This document shows, piece by piece, positions 22,256 through 34,478 of a stretch of DNA of 64,000 bases (its first letter is position 1; each line of letters starts with the position of its first letter). Position numbers and translations under genes: made by a program. The notes under the pieces are model-generated. The model saw only the letters and a program-made list of their open reading frames with translations, did not search any database and was not told the DNA's origin. This DNA comes from Conchocele bisecta (lineage: Eukaryota > Mollusca > Bivalvia > Lucinida > Thyasiridae): positions 31,043,102 to 31,107,101 of the forward strand of contig CM055280.1 in NCBI GenBank assembly GCA_029237695.1. Direction: 5' to 3'.

Positions 22256-25090
22256 GCTCACCTGAGCGAAGCTCATGAGCTATTGTTACCGCAATGTGTC
22301 CGTCCGTCCGTCGTCCGTCCGTGAACATTTTCAAACGTCTTCTCGGTAACCATTGGGCCTATAGTCACCAAACTTCATGGTCATGGTCCTTAGGTAGGGG
22401 AATTACAAAATTGTTAAAATGACGTCATTACGTTATCCAAGATCCGCCAACCGGATTTCGACAAAACTTGGTAGAAATGATCGATGTAGAATGCTCTATC
22501 AAAGGTGTTAAAATGGTGACCCCGAGGTCAAAAATGGGCGTGGCCCGTGGGGTCAAGTTGGGGTCAAATTTTATTTTTGACCGAATATTGTCATGTTATA
22601 TATCAAATCGATATCATTTTTTGTCGAAATCGGATGGTTATGTCATCCAAGATGGCCGCTGAAAGGTCAAAAGGTCGTTCTTTTATTAGAGATTTCAAAA
22701 TTCTTCTTCACATGAACCGCTTGGCCCATGGTAGCCAAACTTAAAAGTTATGGTCCATGGGTGAAGCCTTTTCAGATTTGTTATAATGGAGGTCGTCGCT
22801 AATCCAAGATGGCCGCCGTCTAAAAATAGCATACATTCTTAGAAAATCTTCTCATGAACCGCTAGCCAGATTTCGACGAAACTTGGTAGGAATGATCGAT
22901 GTACTATGCTCTTTCATAGTTGTTAAAATGGTGACCCCGGGGTCAAAAATGGGCGTGGCTCGTGGGGTCAAATTGGGTCAAATTTTATTTTTGACCGAAT
23001 ATAGTCATGTCTATCAAATCGAAGGTATCAAAGAGGCGATCGCTTTGGTACATTTTTTGTCGAAATTGAATGGTCATGTCATACAAGATGGCCGCCGAAA
23101 GGTCGTTCTTTTATTAGATATTTCAAAATTCTTCTTCACACAAACCGCTTGGCCCATGGTTGCCAAACATCACAGTTATGGTCCATGGGTGCAGCCTTTT
23201 CAGATTTGTTAAAAAATCTTCTCATGAACCGCCAGCCGGATTTCGACAAAACTTGGTAGAAATTATCGATGTAGAATGCTCTATCAAAGGTGTTAAAATG
23301 GTGACCCCGGGGTCAAAAATGGGCGTGGCCAGTGGGGTCAAATTGGGGTCAAGTTTTATTTTTGACCGAATATGCTCATGTCGTATATCAAATTGAAGGT
23401 ATCGATAAGGCGATTGCTCTGGTGCAATATTTGTCGGAATCGGATGATAATGTCATCCATGATGGCCGCCAAAAGGTCCATTTATTCGAGATTTTGAACG
23501 TCTTTTTCTCAGGAACCACATGGCCGATGCTGGTCAAACTTCATAGTAAGTTAAGATCCTTTTGTGAAGCATTTTCAGATTTGGTAAAATGAGTCATCGC
23601 TTAATCCATCTAAAACCATCTAAAAATAGCTCACTTTTTTTAAAACACAATGTCACATTCTCCTCTGGTGTTCATGGAGTCAGGTGAGCGAATTAGGGCC
23701 ATCATGGCTCTCTTGTTTAGCTCACCTGAGCAAAGCTCATGTGAGCTATTGTTACCGCAATTTGTCCGTCCGTCCGTCTGTCCGTGAACATTGTCAAACA
23801 TTGCCAAACGTCTTCTCCTCGGTAACCATTGGGCCTATAGTTACCAAACTTCATGGTCATGGTCCTTAGGTAAGGAGAATACAAAATTGTTAAAATGACG
23901 CCATTACGTAATCCAAGATTTCGACAAAACTTGGTAGGAATGAATGATGTACAATGCTCTTTCAAAGTTGTTAAAATGGTGACCCCGGGGTCAATAATGG
24001 GCGTGGCCCGTTGGGTCAAATTGAGGTCAAATTTTATTTTTGACCGAATATGGTAATTTCTATATCAAATCGAAGGTATCAAAGAGGCGATCGCTCTGGT
24101 ACATTTTTTGTCGAAATTTGATGGTTATGTCATCCAAGATGGCCGCCGAAAGGTCAAAAGGTCGTTCTTTTATTAGAGATTTCAAAATTCTTCTTCACAC
24201 GAACCGCTTGGCCCATGGTGGCCAAACTTCACACGTATGGTCCATGGGTGAAGCCTTTTCAGATTTGTTAAAACGGAGGTCGTTGCTAATCCAAGCACAA
24301 ATTCTTAAAAAATATTTTTCTCATGAACCGCCAGCCGGATTTCGACGAAACTTGGTAGGAATGATCGATGTACAATGCTCTTTCAAATTCGTTAAAATGG
24401 TGACCCCGGGGTCATAAATGGGCGTGGCCCGTGTGGTCAAATTGGGGTCAAATTTTATTTTTGACCGAGTATGGTCATGTCTATATCAAATCGAAGGTAT
24501 CAGAGAGGCGATCGCTCTGGTACATTTTTTGTCGAAATTTGATGGTCATGTCATCCAAGATCGTTCTTTTATTAGAGATTTCAAAATTATTCTTCACACG
24601 AACCGCTTGGCCCATGGTGGGCAAATTTCACAGTTATGGTCCATGGGTGAAGCCTTTTCAGTTGGTATAACAGATGTCGTCGCTAATCCAAGATGGCAGC
24701 AGTCCCGCCAGCCGGATTTCGACGAAACTTGGTAGGAATGATCGATGTACAATACTCTTTTAAAGTTGTTAAAATGGTGTCCGCTGGGTCAAAAATGGGC
24801 GTGGCCCGTGGGGTCAAATTGGGGTCAAGTTTTATGTATTATGTTTTATGCTCCTGTCATATATCAAATTGAAGGTATCGATGAGGCGATTGCTCTGGTG
24901 CAATATTTGTCGGAATCGGATGCTTATGTCATCCATGATGGCCGTCAAAAGATCCATTTATTTGAGATTGTGAACGTCTTTTTCTCAGGAACCACATGGC
25001 CGATGCTGGCCAAACTTCATAGTAAGTTAAGATCCTTGGGTGAAGCATTTTCAGATTTGGTAAAATGAGAGTCATCGCTTAATCCAATCA
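22256..25090. repeat. AGCTCACCTGAGC repeat block with serial internal duplications
   Basis: Two starts (22,256 and 23,719) carry AGCTCACCTGAGC, GAGCTATTGTTACCGCAAT and GTCCGTCCGTCC. Between them recur CCGGATTTCGACAAAACTTG, AAAATGGTGACCCCGGGGTC, AAAAATGGGCGTGGCC, TTTTATTTTTGACCGAATAT and TCATCCAAGATGGCCGC. There are about six partial units of roughly 300-450 bp. Open frames up to 125 codons arise because the units are similar, but the frames differ between units and contain no domain, so no gene is called. Confidence 0.8.
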
Positions 25091-25882
25091 TGGCCATCTT
25101 GTTTATTGTAAATATTCAGTTCTTATTTTGGGATTTGGATGCACTTGTACAGGTAATATATGGGATTTAGTACTAAACCAATTGACCCGGCCTTAAATGA
25201 CCTTAGCTGTTGATAGACCCGTTAAACCCCAACAATAAAATCCACAATCCTACAAGTATGAAATTGTTGAAAATGGTGACGTTGGAGGAAATTATTAATC
25301 ATTTTTGCCAATTTTCATTTGGACACAAGTTACTTGGTTGCTTTCCCAGAGACGAGACCTCTCTACATGTTGTTGTTGATGTAAAATCCCAATCAATCAA
25401 TCAATCATTTGTGGCTGTAAATATTTCATCCACCCTGACCAACTGTTTTCTAGAGTAACTGTCTCATTCAACTGCTTGTCTACACCAGTTAACCGTTTCA
25501 TGCGGAGGATATGCCATTTTGATTGGGGAATATCACAAATATTTTCTTTAAATGTGCTTAGAAGTATATGTCATGACCACCAATTGGTGGTAGCAACATA
25601 TACTTTCATTGAGACATAAGAAAAATAAAAATAAAATATTTTAAACAATTGATACCCGTAAAGGTGTATTCCGCATGTGTATTCCGCATGGGTTAACTGT
25701 ATTTGCACCTGAACAAAATGGCTTGCTTCAATCAAAATGTTCCATGAACATACTTTTAGCTAGAACATGTACCCACTTTTGTGAAAGAAAGCTGGGTATA
25801 TTGTTTTTGTCACGGGTTTCCAACCTTTTGAATACGCTGTCTACCACCAGACTTCAAAAACAGTTTCACAACCGCCTGCGTG

Positions 25883-26345
25883 AATCTTGCCGAGTGGGTG
25901 GTTGGTCGGGTGAAAGCGACGGCGTAAATTAACGGCATGGGCTCCTCCTTATAGGAATCACGATTTGCCTGGTTTGGCCCACAGGTACGCTTTTATCTTT
26001 GGCTCTTTTGTTACTGGGCGTTAAATTGGGTTATTGCTCATTATCAAAATAGTAAGATTATTACTGATCCTACTGCTTTTGGGAGGGTGCCACGTGATTC
26101 TGGTGTGGCATGGACCTGGCATCGGATCAGGATTATTCTGATTTCAGGGCTGAATATATACTTTTTTTTATTCAGTTCTTATTTTGGGATTTTCTCCCCA
26201 TTTGTACATGTACTTGAACATGTACTTGTACAGGTAATATATGGGATTTAGTACTAATCCGATTGACCCGGCCTTAAATGACCTTAGCTGTTGATAGGCC
26301 GTTAAACCCCAACAAACAAACAAACAAACAAACAATCTTGCCGAG
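25883..26345 (+). mobile_element. SINE-like retroposon, complete, with 12-bp TSD
   Basis: The element (25,895-26,333, 439 bp) starts GTGGGTGGTTGGTCGGG-like and ends in (AACA)n. It is bounded by AATCTTGCCGAG on both sides (25,883-25,894 and 26,334-26,345). A long TSD plus a simple-repeat tail indicates target-primed reverse transcription. No ORF. The conserved 3' segment CCCGGCCTTAAATGACCTTA may be the part shared with a partner LINE. Confidence 0.8.
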
Positions 26346-26503
26346 ATAATCAATGTTTCTGAACATCTGTTGGCAATGCCAACTCGCAGTCAAGCAATTT
26401 GCACAGCTCCGGCTCAGACAATCAAGCCCAATATGCAAGAATTTGTAAGTCAAGATTTGTGCAGGTGGTAGTGTATTCCTTACCGGAATCCCAACTGGAG
26501 ACC

Positions 26504-26808
26504 TGTAGCCGATTTCACCAAAATTGCAAAGCATACTTATCTAGCAAAGTGTACTTTGAGGGAGTAATCATTTATTTTTCCCGAAATGCATTATTTCATA
26601 AAGAACTAACGACTGCACATATTTCATTATTACAATTTATTATACTGAATTTATTACATTATCACAGCCAAAATGGCAGATGGCTGTGATAATGTCATAA
26701 ACTCAGTATAATAAAAATTTAATAAATGTATCCTTAAATTGAAAATTTCTCCCTCAAAGTGTACTTAGCGAGATAAGTATACTTTGTAATTTTGGTGAAA
26801 TTGGCTAG
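26504..26808. repeat. MITE, CAGTAGCC/AAAGTATACTT family, copy 5
   Basis: TGTAGCCGATTTCACCAAAA at the left and TTTTGGTGAAATTGGCTA at the right. The central foldback holds CACAGCCAAAATGG then a short unpaired insert. Orientation is opposite to copies 1-4, judged by the asymmetric flanks of the hairpin. Confidence 0.75.
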
Positions 26809-27554
26809 TTTTAGCTCTCGGGTACGTCTTTGGCATGCTTGTATGAGAGAGCTGAATCCGGTTATACCCCTTAATTATATATATGAGTAATATGATTATT
26901 CCTAATCGTATTACTTTTAGGGAAATGGGCCAAGTAGTGCGGGCTCATAGCTCAATATTATAGAGGAATTGATCACTTCGGGATACAAGCATGACATTTG
27001 GTGGAGTTGTAGAGAACAACAAACTTTATTTTTTCAGATGGGGAGCCATCTCAAATTTTTGACCATTTTTCGGAAACATACTGGAGCAGTCTTTTTTCCT
27101 GTCTCCTGATGCGCCGAAATATCAGCGGCGGGATTTTAGACATACATACATACATACATACAACAACAACAATTAAAGTTTTTAGGTGGAAACATTTGTA
27201 GACCTAGGTGATCAATTATGGTCGTGTCTGCAAGTCAAAAATGATGTGAGTTGAATAATTAATGACATATGGATGCTGTCTGGTTTCCCAACGCCATTGA
27301 AAGAACCCAAACGCAACACCTCACAAATGGCAATTGTCATTTTCACAACACCCCTAATTGTCCAGTGACCCAAATCCGTGCGATACCTATTTCCGTGAAC
27401 AACATTTACCTTGCCTGTGTTGTGATACAAATGTTGCTGAGAGAAAACAATTTTACTCTGTTGGGGGACCCCACCTCGCCATTTTTGTTGTTGATGTTGT
27501 CTTAACCATTTTGTGCCCATTTTTTGTAGGTCGGGGTTGTCGGGTGGGGGGGGT

Positions 27555-30096
27555 GACACTTGTAATAGTCGTTTTGAAACGCATTACACCAATATACCAC
27601 CAGCTGCTCTGCGAACCAAGGATCCAGATGTACCTCAACTGGTAGAAGGCATACAGATCACAAATGACACAGTCGTGGGCCGCTTACCATGCATCACAGC
27701 TTCCAGACAATAGCCATTCCCAGACTACAATAATTGTAGTGTTTGGAGGACTTCATATCGAGATGGCTGCGTTGAAGGCACTGGGGAACTGGATGTCCAA
27801 TAGCGGATGGACAGATGCAATTGTCCAGGCAGAGATCGCCACTACAGGAAGGACAGACTCCTTCATAAGTGCCTCTCACCTCAAACGTAGACGCAGAATG
27901 CACGAAGTCAGAACAGTTGCCCAATATATCATGCAGCACATGGCATATGACAAAGCAATGGATGGCGAGGAAGAGCCGATGGACTTCAATACCTGGTGTG
28001 ACGTACAGTCGAAAGAACACCCTCAATTCTGTTACTGGGCCACTACGATGAAATTGGAGCTAACTGTTCTACAGCTTGTGAGGTCACTGCGTGAATGAAA
28101 TTTCTCGTTGTATGTAGACACTGTGAGCAAACTCATCCCATGGTTCTTCGCCCTGGATCACGTCCATTACTCCCGGTGGTTACCAGTTCACGTCCGAGAT
28201 ACGAGGGAATTGCCAGCCAAGCATCCCAGCGTATATGCTCAGTTTGTTGATGGAAATTTTGTAGCACTCAAGACGTCGAGAAAGTTTTCTGCTATAGCTC
28301 TCGACCAGGCACATGAACAGCTGAATGCAAGCATAAAATAAGAAGGTGGAGCAGTAGGACTGACGGTGAACCCGAGTGCTCTACGTCGTTGGACAATAGC
28401 TGGGCCGGAAGTGTCCCGATTAATTGAAGAGTTCGAGATTAGTTGTCAGCCTATACAGCATGTGATGGAGACACGTCACCGTGAACAAATGGCTAGTACT
28501 CAGAAAGCCTTTGTAAATGATGTAAAGTCTCTGGTTTCAGCAATTGATGGACTATGCAATCCATTTGAAGAGGAAAGTGGAGAGCTGTTAGTGCTGGATT
28601 CTCGATAAATCAGCGAAACTGTTAGCCATATTGAAGACATTGGTAAGTCTCAATACCAGGAGTATGTCAAGGAAAGATTGGATGACAGAAGTAAACTCGT
28701 ATCAGATACTATTACAAGAAACAAATTGGCATTGTTTAGTCGCCCACCAGTGAGAGAAGTCTCTAAGGCAAAGTCCCAAGTTGCTGCTCTCAAGAGTGAC
28801 TGTGTTCTCTTCTCACGTCTCTATATCGCTTGCCAGTCTAGGGATGGCAATTTAGAAGACTTTTTCAAGCATGAGAATCAGGGAAGCCCACCATCATTAT
28901 CTCAGGCAGGCAAGAAGGCAGATATTCTCCAGTTTCTTGACAGTTTGGTGACATCACAATCCGATACCCCACACGTTCATGCTAAGGTGCTTGACGGAGC
29001 AGCCATCGTTCACATGCTACAACCGGGTGTTGCTAGAACATTCAAGGAATATGCTGATCAAGTATCAAATGGGATGTGTACCTTCCTGACAGTTTGAAGC
29101 AAGGAACAAGAGACAACAGAAGCACAGGAATAAGAAAGCGTGTTGACCTAAAGGCAAAATTGCCTGGAAATTTACAAAGCTTTATACGCGTGGATGACAA
29201 TAAGACGGAGTTATTCGACTATTTAGGACAAAGTCTCATGGAAAATCCAGTGGATGGCAAAGAACTGTATAGCACAAGTAGACAAACTATTCTCTGCTCA
29301 TCAGACCGGGAAGATACATCTGGGTTAGCACCATGTTCCCACGGGGAGGCTGACTCACGGATAATGCTTCACGTGGCTGATCAGGTCGGACAGGGCTACA
29401 AGAAGATCAGTGTGCGAACAGTGGATACAGATATTGTGATTCTGTCCGTGGCAACTGCGAGCAAACTTATGCCAGAATTGTCCGAGCTCTGGGTAGCTTT
29501 TGGAACAGCGAAATATTTCAGGCATCTACCAACGCATTTACTGGGTGCGACACAGTGTCAGCATTTGCTGGAAAATGGAAATATTCAGCATGGGATACCT
29601 GGAATGTACTTCCGGAGATGACAGACGCCTTATCCCACTTGTCCAACAATCCACCATAGCACCGCATCCCAGACCAGTGTATGTGCTTAGTTGAGCGATT
29701 TGTAGTTGTTATGTACGACCGGGCAATCTGAGGCAGAAAATGTCAATGCCGCAAGACAACAGCTGTTTTCCAAGGGGTCTCGAGCTCTGGAGAACATTCC
29801 GCCAACACAGGCTGCACTTACACAGCACACAAGACGGGCTATCTACCAGGCTGTTCACTGCTGGGGACAAGCACTAGTGGCCATGCCAGTACTTCCCGGG
29901 CAACTGGGGTTGGAAGAAGAGTTCAACAGGCTGGAAGCTTCTATGGACCCCACTGACGGATGCAACAGCATCATGCTATGAACTGATTCACTGCTCATGC
30001 AAGAAGGGCTGCAGAGGACGCTGCAAGTGCACAAAGGCGGGCTTAACATGCACTGCGTTATGTGTGTGTGGAGGAAACTGTGATTCGGCAGAATGA
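27555..30096 (+). pseudogene. Degenerate long ORF with C-terminal CXC cysteine cluster
   Basis: Pieces of one protein read across 2.5 kb. An N-terminal part begins near THYTNIPPAAL. The main block (27,664 onward) contains VVFGGLHIEMAALKALGNWM and FCYWATTMKLELTVLQLVRS. In-frame stops fall at 28,096-28,098, 28,339-28,341 and 28,606-28,608; frame changes occur near 29,070, 29,570, 29,730 and 29,980. A middle block has HGEADSRIMLHVADQ and VRTVDTDIVIL, an acidic pattern reminiscent of PIN/FEN-like nuclease folds (inference). The last 110 bases give a dense CxC cysteine cluster (HCSCKKGC, RCKC, TCTALCVCGGNC) like tesmin/TSO1 CXC domains, which bind DNA. I recall similar uncharacterised proteins scattered through coral and mollusc genomes. 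It is the only coding cargo between the TIRs, so it may be the mobility protein. This copy cannot make a full product. Confidence 0.65.
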
Positions 30097-30419
30097 GACG
30101 GCTCTGTTGTACTTACCTTAACCTAGAAGTATTTCCAATGGTTACTGGTGAATTGTCAAGGCAGGTAGACTGGTTGCATAATATATTCATGCAGTCTGAA
30201 CATGACGTTAAATGCACAGTTTTAAAGTTTTGTCTGCACAGATACATGCAAAACATGCTTACTGTCCTTTGTGAACAGCTTAGACCATTGACAACTTGTA
30301 CTTGGGTGTCCAAGATGAGACTTATCTAGATTGTTCTAAATCGGAGCGAGAACTAATTGGATACATTCAGCTGATATGATGTATCCTATGTGAGAAAATT
30401 ATAATATACAGTTGGATAG

Positions 30420-30960
30420 TGGTATTTGGCGGCCATCTTGGATTTACCAAAACAATAAATTATTTGCTTGGTGATTAAAATTATTCGAATGCATGATTGT
30501 GTCCAAAAACTACATGAGGTATTTATTAAAATACATAATTACATAATCTATAGGTAAATACTGGTATATACAGAACAAAACACTTGCTATTTGGCGGCCA
30601 TTTTGGATTTATGCAAATTAACGATTAATCCAATTTGATAGCTGAAGTTGTGCAAATACATTATTGTGTCTCCACACTCAATTCTGGATTTTTTAAATCA
30701 TTTGAATTATTATTTGATGACAAATACAGATAAAAAATGAAAAATACTGATATTTGGCGGCCATCTTGGTTTTATGCAAATGAGGCAATTACCAAATTAG
30801 CTTTGTTAGATGATTATAGTACATTTCTGCGTCCATACACTATATTCCATATTTATAAAAGTTATTAAATGTGGTTTACATGGGCAAATACTGAGATATG
30901 GTGAAAAATGTCAATTTTTGGCGGCCATCTTGGATTTTTAGCCAACCTGGGTAAAATCTG
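30420..30960. repeat. Four degenerate ~163-bp tandem units
   Basis: TTTGGCGGCCATCTTGGATT-like boxes recur at about 30,426, 30,592, 30,754 and 30,917, each followed by AT-rich sequence with related spacing. They lie between the CXC coding end and the right TIR of the transposon. Confidence 0.75.
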
Positions 30961-31057
30961 CGATGGCTCCACATCTGAAAAAAATAAAGTTTGTTGTTCT
31001 CTACAACTCCACCAAATTTCATGCTTGTATCCGGAAGTGATCAATTTTTTCAGCTAT

Positions 31058-31490
31058 GAAGTGACTGGTGTGGTATGAACGTTATTCTAATTTCAGGGTT
31101 GAATATATAGAGAATAAAACTGTAGTAGGTTAGTGCCGTGAATGGGAAAAAATATCCGGCAAGGCTCAAGAATTTCTTTATTCCTCATCAGAAGTATATG
31201 TTGTGACCACTCATTTGAACTATTCTATTTATCCTGTCAACACTTACAAATGGCTGTAAAATGCAAAAATAGTATTGACTGGATATCAAAAATGTTTCAC
31301 GGCACCGCGTTTCACGCACATACGCACCGTGTTGACGGGATAAATTTTGTTCTCTATGTAAATATTCCGTACTGATTTTAAGATTCCCCCCCCCCAATGC
31401 AGCAGGTTAAATACGGGACCGAACCCGTTGGCCCGACTTTAAATGACCTTAGCTGTTAATAAGCCGTTAAACACCAATAAACAAATAAAC
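31058..31490 (+). repeat. SINE-like retroposon interrupted by a foldback piece
   Basis: GTGACTGGTGTGGTATGAAC and TTCTAATTTCAGGGTTGAAT lie left, and TATGTAAATATTCCGTACTG to ACCAATAAACAAATAAAC right. Between them (about 31,124-31,340) is GTAGGTTAGTGCCGTGAATG...GTGTTGACGGGATAAA, the family seen at 33,459-33,720. Confidence 0.6.
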
Positions 31491-31625
31491 TGCAGACTAT
31501 TAGAAAAAGTGGGAATATTGTCACGGTGCGCCATGACATTGATTTACATCTGCAGTAACGGCGACCCAGGGTGTCAGGTTCAGAGAAATTCCACTGTTAT
31601 TCTGGTCTATGAGCATTGTCAAGGT

Positions 31626-31890
31626 GCATGATCATGTGGTTACAACAACAACAACGTCGCCCACTCCAAAGTAAGTATTATTTGATATTTTCCTTAATAT
31701 GCAACGGATTTCGATGAAACATGGCGCAGCAAACGCGTCTTCATGCGATGAATTTGGTGGTCCAGTGAGTTTGGCACAGACTTATGTCGTTTTTGCAAAG
31801 AATCGAGACACGGAAATCGATTCTTCGCAAAAACGACAGAAGTTTCAGTACTTGTTGTTGTTGTTAGTACCACGTGATCATACACCTTGA
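31626..31890. repeat. Foldback element with ACAACAACAACAACGT arms
   Basis: CATGATCATGTGGTTACAAC and the following CAACAACAACG are mirrored by TTGTTGTTGTTGTTAG and TACCACGTGATCATAC. An inner hairpin pairs ACTTATGTCGTTTTTGCAAA with a GCAAAAACGACAGAAGT. Confidence 0.65.
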
Positions 31891-32718
31891 TTGTAAGATG
31901 TTTGGGAGATTCAAGATTCTTCACCGTTAATCCATTATGGCAGTCATTCACAACAAACCGTGAATCCATTCTTGCAGGGATTCATCCCAAACAGTGGATC
32001 CATTTTGACAGGAATTCACACCTGTGACCAAGTGTTCTAGTGTGTTAAAGGTACATGCCCACTCAGTAGGCACAAATGTTCTGTATAGGAATTAAATAAG
32101 TGTATAATTGTATCACTATTACACCAGTTCTAAAAATTACGAGTGCCCGTTATACAGATATACGGTAATAATTTAGTAATATGTATTTTACTGATAGTGA
32201 CGCGCGGTGGTATCCAGCTATTTTCACATGCAACACCTGAACAAATAATATTTTCGACATACATATATTATAAAGTATGATCATTGCACATCAAAAAGTA
32301 AATACAGAGAATAAATAGTAATGTCCGTTAACATTTTAAGGAAAAACTGTTATCGCCCCTGATATCGGTGTGGAAATTTACGACTGATATAAAATGTATA
32401 ATAACGCCAATCAATATGTGGGGTAATGGTGAATGATGTCTCTGACATAAAGAACATGTGCCTACTGAGTGGACATGTACATTTAAATACGCATTGTAAA
32501 AACATATGAAAAAATGTAGAACATCAGACCTAAGTCGGTTCCAGTCTGCAAGTTAATTAAACTTGCAATAGGCGTCCTCCGCTTGAATCGTCCATTTACA
32601 CGAGTTGACACCGACGTCGTAACTATAGCAACTATTCTCGTTGGTCTGCACAACAAATCTGATGGACCCGTCGGAGACCCAGCCGCACCTGTAAGGTCAT
32701 TTATCCTTTAATCCTTAC
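31891..32718. other. Gene-less region
   Basis: No gene supported. A short imperfect inverted pair (ACATGCCCACTCAGTAGGCA near 32,050 and TGTGCCTACTGAGTGGACAT near 32,457) may mark the ends of a decayed ~430-bp element. Confidence 0.4.
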
Positions 32719-32791
32719 ACTTGGAAAAGTCGCGGGAATACTGGACGAAGGCCGGAAGGCCTCGTCCAGTATTCCCGCGACTTTTCCAAGT
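32719..32791. repeat. Perfect ~35-bp-arm hairpin
   Basis: ACTTGGAAAAGTCGCGGGAA then TACTGGACGA, mirrored by TCGTCCAGTA and TTCCCGCGACTTTTCCAAGT; the loop is GGCCGGAAGGCC-like. Confidence 0.8.
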
Positions 32792-32816
32792 TTATATCCC
32801 CTGTAGAATTAATTTC

Positions 32817-32973
32817 TGTCGTCTGCTGTATCTTTTCTAGTTTTCATTTATCTCATAAAAAAACTTGCTTTGACAGCACTTTAGAATCATGATTCTAAAC
32901 TGCTGTCAAACCATGTTTTTATTGAGAAAGAAGGTAAAGTATATAGCAACAGCAGACGACAATCTTCGCGTGC
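32817..32973. repeat. GTCGTCTGCTG foldback family, copy 5
   Basis: TGTCGTCTGCTGTATC to ACAGCAGACGACA, with a central TTTGACAGCACTTTAGAATC hairpin. Confidence 0.7.
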
Positions 32974-33458
32974 AGCAGTCTAAGGGTTAAAGGTACTACG
33001 TCTCAGATGACAATTAAATGAACCAAACGTACCATTTTATTTGATCAAAATACAAGGAGTTTGTGCTTCATTATTGATTGTCACAAACAAAAAGGGGAGA
33101 TAATTGGCAATGTGTTTTCGCTATTACGGCACCAGGAAGCACAATAGTGAAACATAACGATTGTTATCCCTTCGCCGCTAAGCAATAGGGGATATCGTTA
33201 GTCCATGTACGTAGTGCGTGCATAGGTACGTACGTACGTTAGTAAGACCTTTCATTTTTCAATAGCTTATGAAGCGGTGCTTCACCGAATTTGATAATAT
33301 TTGGCACACAAGGTGTGCATGAATTGTGCTATATTTTGCATATGACCCACGCCCGACCGCTCAAGGTCAAAGTCACTGAGGACTTATGTTCATTTTCTTT
33401 GTAAGGAAAATGAGTTGCATTATTAGCCATCGATTAACCCTGAGACCGCTACTCATAG

Positions 33459-33720
33459 AGAATAGTAGGTTAGTGCCGTGAATGGGAAAAAATATCTGGC
33501 AAGGCTCGGGAAACGGGATGGGCGAGGCTCTGCCGAGCACATCCCGTTTCCGTGCCGCGCCAGATATTTTTTCCCATTCACGGCACTAACCTACTATTCT
33601 ATTTATCCTGTGAACACCTACAAATGGCTGTAAAATGCAAAAATAGTATTGACTGGATATCAAAAATGTTTCACGGCACCGTGTTTCACGGCACATACGC
33701 ACTGTGTTGACGGGATAAAG
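33459..33720. repeat. Foldback element, GTAGGTTAGTGCCGTGAATG family
   Basis: Arms of about 65 bp: AGAATAGTAGGTTAGTGCCG then TGAATGGGAAAAAATATCTG, mirrored by CAGATATTTTTTCCCATTCA and CGGCACTAACCTACTATTCT. The GTGAACACCTACAAATGGCT...TGACGGGATAAA tail matches 31,225-31,340. Confidence 0.75.
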
Positions 33721-33726
33721 AACAAT

Positions 33727-33925
33727 TGTCGTCTGCTGTTGCTTTTATATATTGCCTTATTTCTCAATAAAAACATGGTTTGACAGCACTTCAGAATACT
33801 TTCCAATGGAAATGATTCTGAAGTGCTGTCAAAGCATGTTGTAAATTATTCTAAAGTGATTGCATAGCACGTTTTTGATGATAAAAATGGAAAATAGAAA
33901 AGAAACAGCAAACGACAAACAAAAT
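33727..33925. repeat. GTCGTCTGCTG foldback family, copy 6
   Basis: TTGTCGTCTGCTGTTGCTTT to AGAAACAGCAAACGACAAA. The right arm has an internal partial duplication (GTGCTGTCAAAGCATG and GTGATTGCATAGCACG). Confidence 0.6.
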
Positions 33926-34055
33926 AAGATAGCGGTCTAAGGGTTAACAGAAAATCAAGCGTTCGCAACGTTAGTTATGTTTCCGGTGAATCATATGTAC
34001 AATCAGAGACATGGAGACTAACTCAAACTCCTTGATACAATTGGGTTCAGACTAA

Positions 34056-34405
34056 CAATTCGTTCCCTCAATTTAACAATTCATTCCCTCAATTTAACAA
34101 TTCGTTCCCACAAATTAACAAATCGTTCCCTTAGTTTAACAATTAGTTCCCACGAATTAACAATTCGTTCCCACGAATTAACAATTCGTTCCCTCAGTTT
34201 AGCAATTCTTTCCCACGAATTAACATATCGAATTGTTATATCATGGGAACGAATTGTTAAAACGAGGGAACGAATTGTTAAATTGAGGGAACTAATTGTT
34301 ATTTCGTGCGAACGAATTGTTAATTCGAGGGAACGAATTGTTATATCGTGGGAACGAATTGTTAAATGGGGGGGAACGAATTGTTATTAAGTGGGAAGGA
34401 ATTAA
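34056..34405. repeat. 22-bp tandem units arranged as a foldback
   Basis: Units of AACAATTCGTTCCCTCAATT repeat on the left (34,056-34,225), then switch to reverse-complement units (AACGAATTGTTAAATTGAGG) to about 34,405. The junction is near TAACATATCGAATTGTTA. A related but independent array lies at 55,020-55,262. Confidence 0.8.
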
Positions 34406-34478
34406 TAAAAAAAATCCATGTCCCTTGCGGGGCTCCGTAGAAATAAGCTACAAATCCACAATTACTTTTTATTTTTTT

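Larger units (their letters stand above)
26945..31057. mobile_element. ~4.1-kb TIR DNA transposon with degenerate cargo ORF
   Basis: Left segment 26,945-27,048 and right segment 30,964-31,057 are inverted copies. Both contain ATTGATCACTTC, GGATACAAGCATGA, TTTGGTGGAGTTGTAGAGAA and CAACAAACTTTATTTT (or the complement). The TIRs are roughly 90-100 bp and about 90% alike. The interior holds one long degenerate coding region (27,555-30,096) and a four-unit tandem repeat. The element sits inside a SINE-like copy: GGGCCAAGT lies left and AAGTGACTGGTGTGGTATG right, suggesting AAGT was duplicated. The transposon class is unknown. Confidence 0.7.

Noticed and set aside
22468..25068. Reverse-transcriptase or other protein gene suggested by repeated 60-125-codon frames
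   Set aside because: Frames differ from unit to unit, no catalytic motif is visible, and similarity is explained by tandem duplication.
31694..31969. 91-codon minus-strand frame
   Set aside because: It spans a foldback element whose arms give similar short peptides on both strands.
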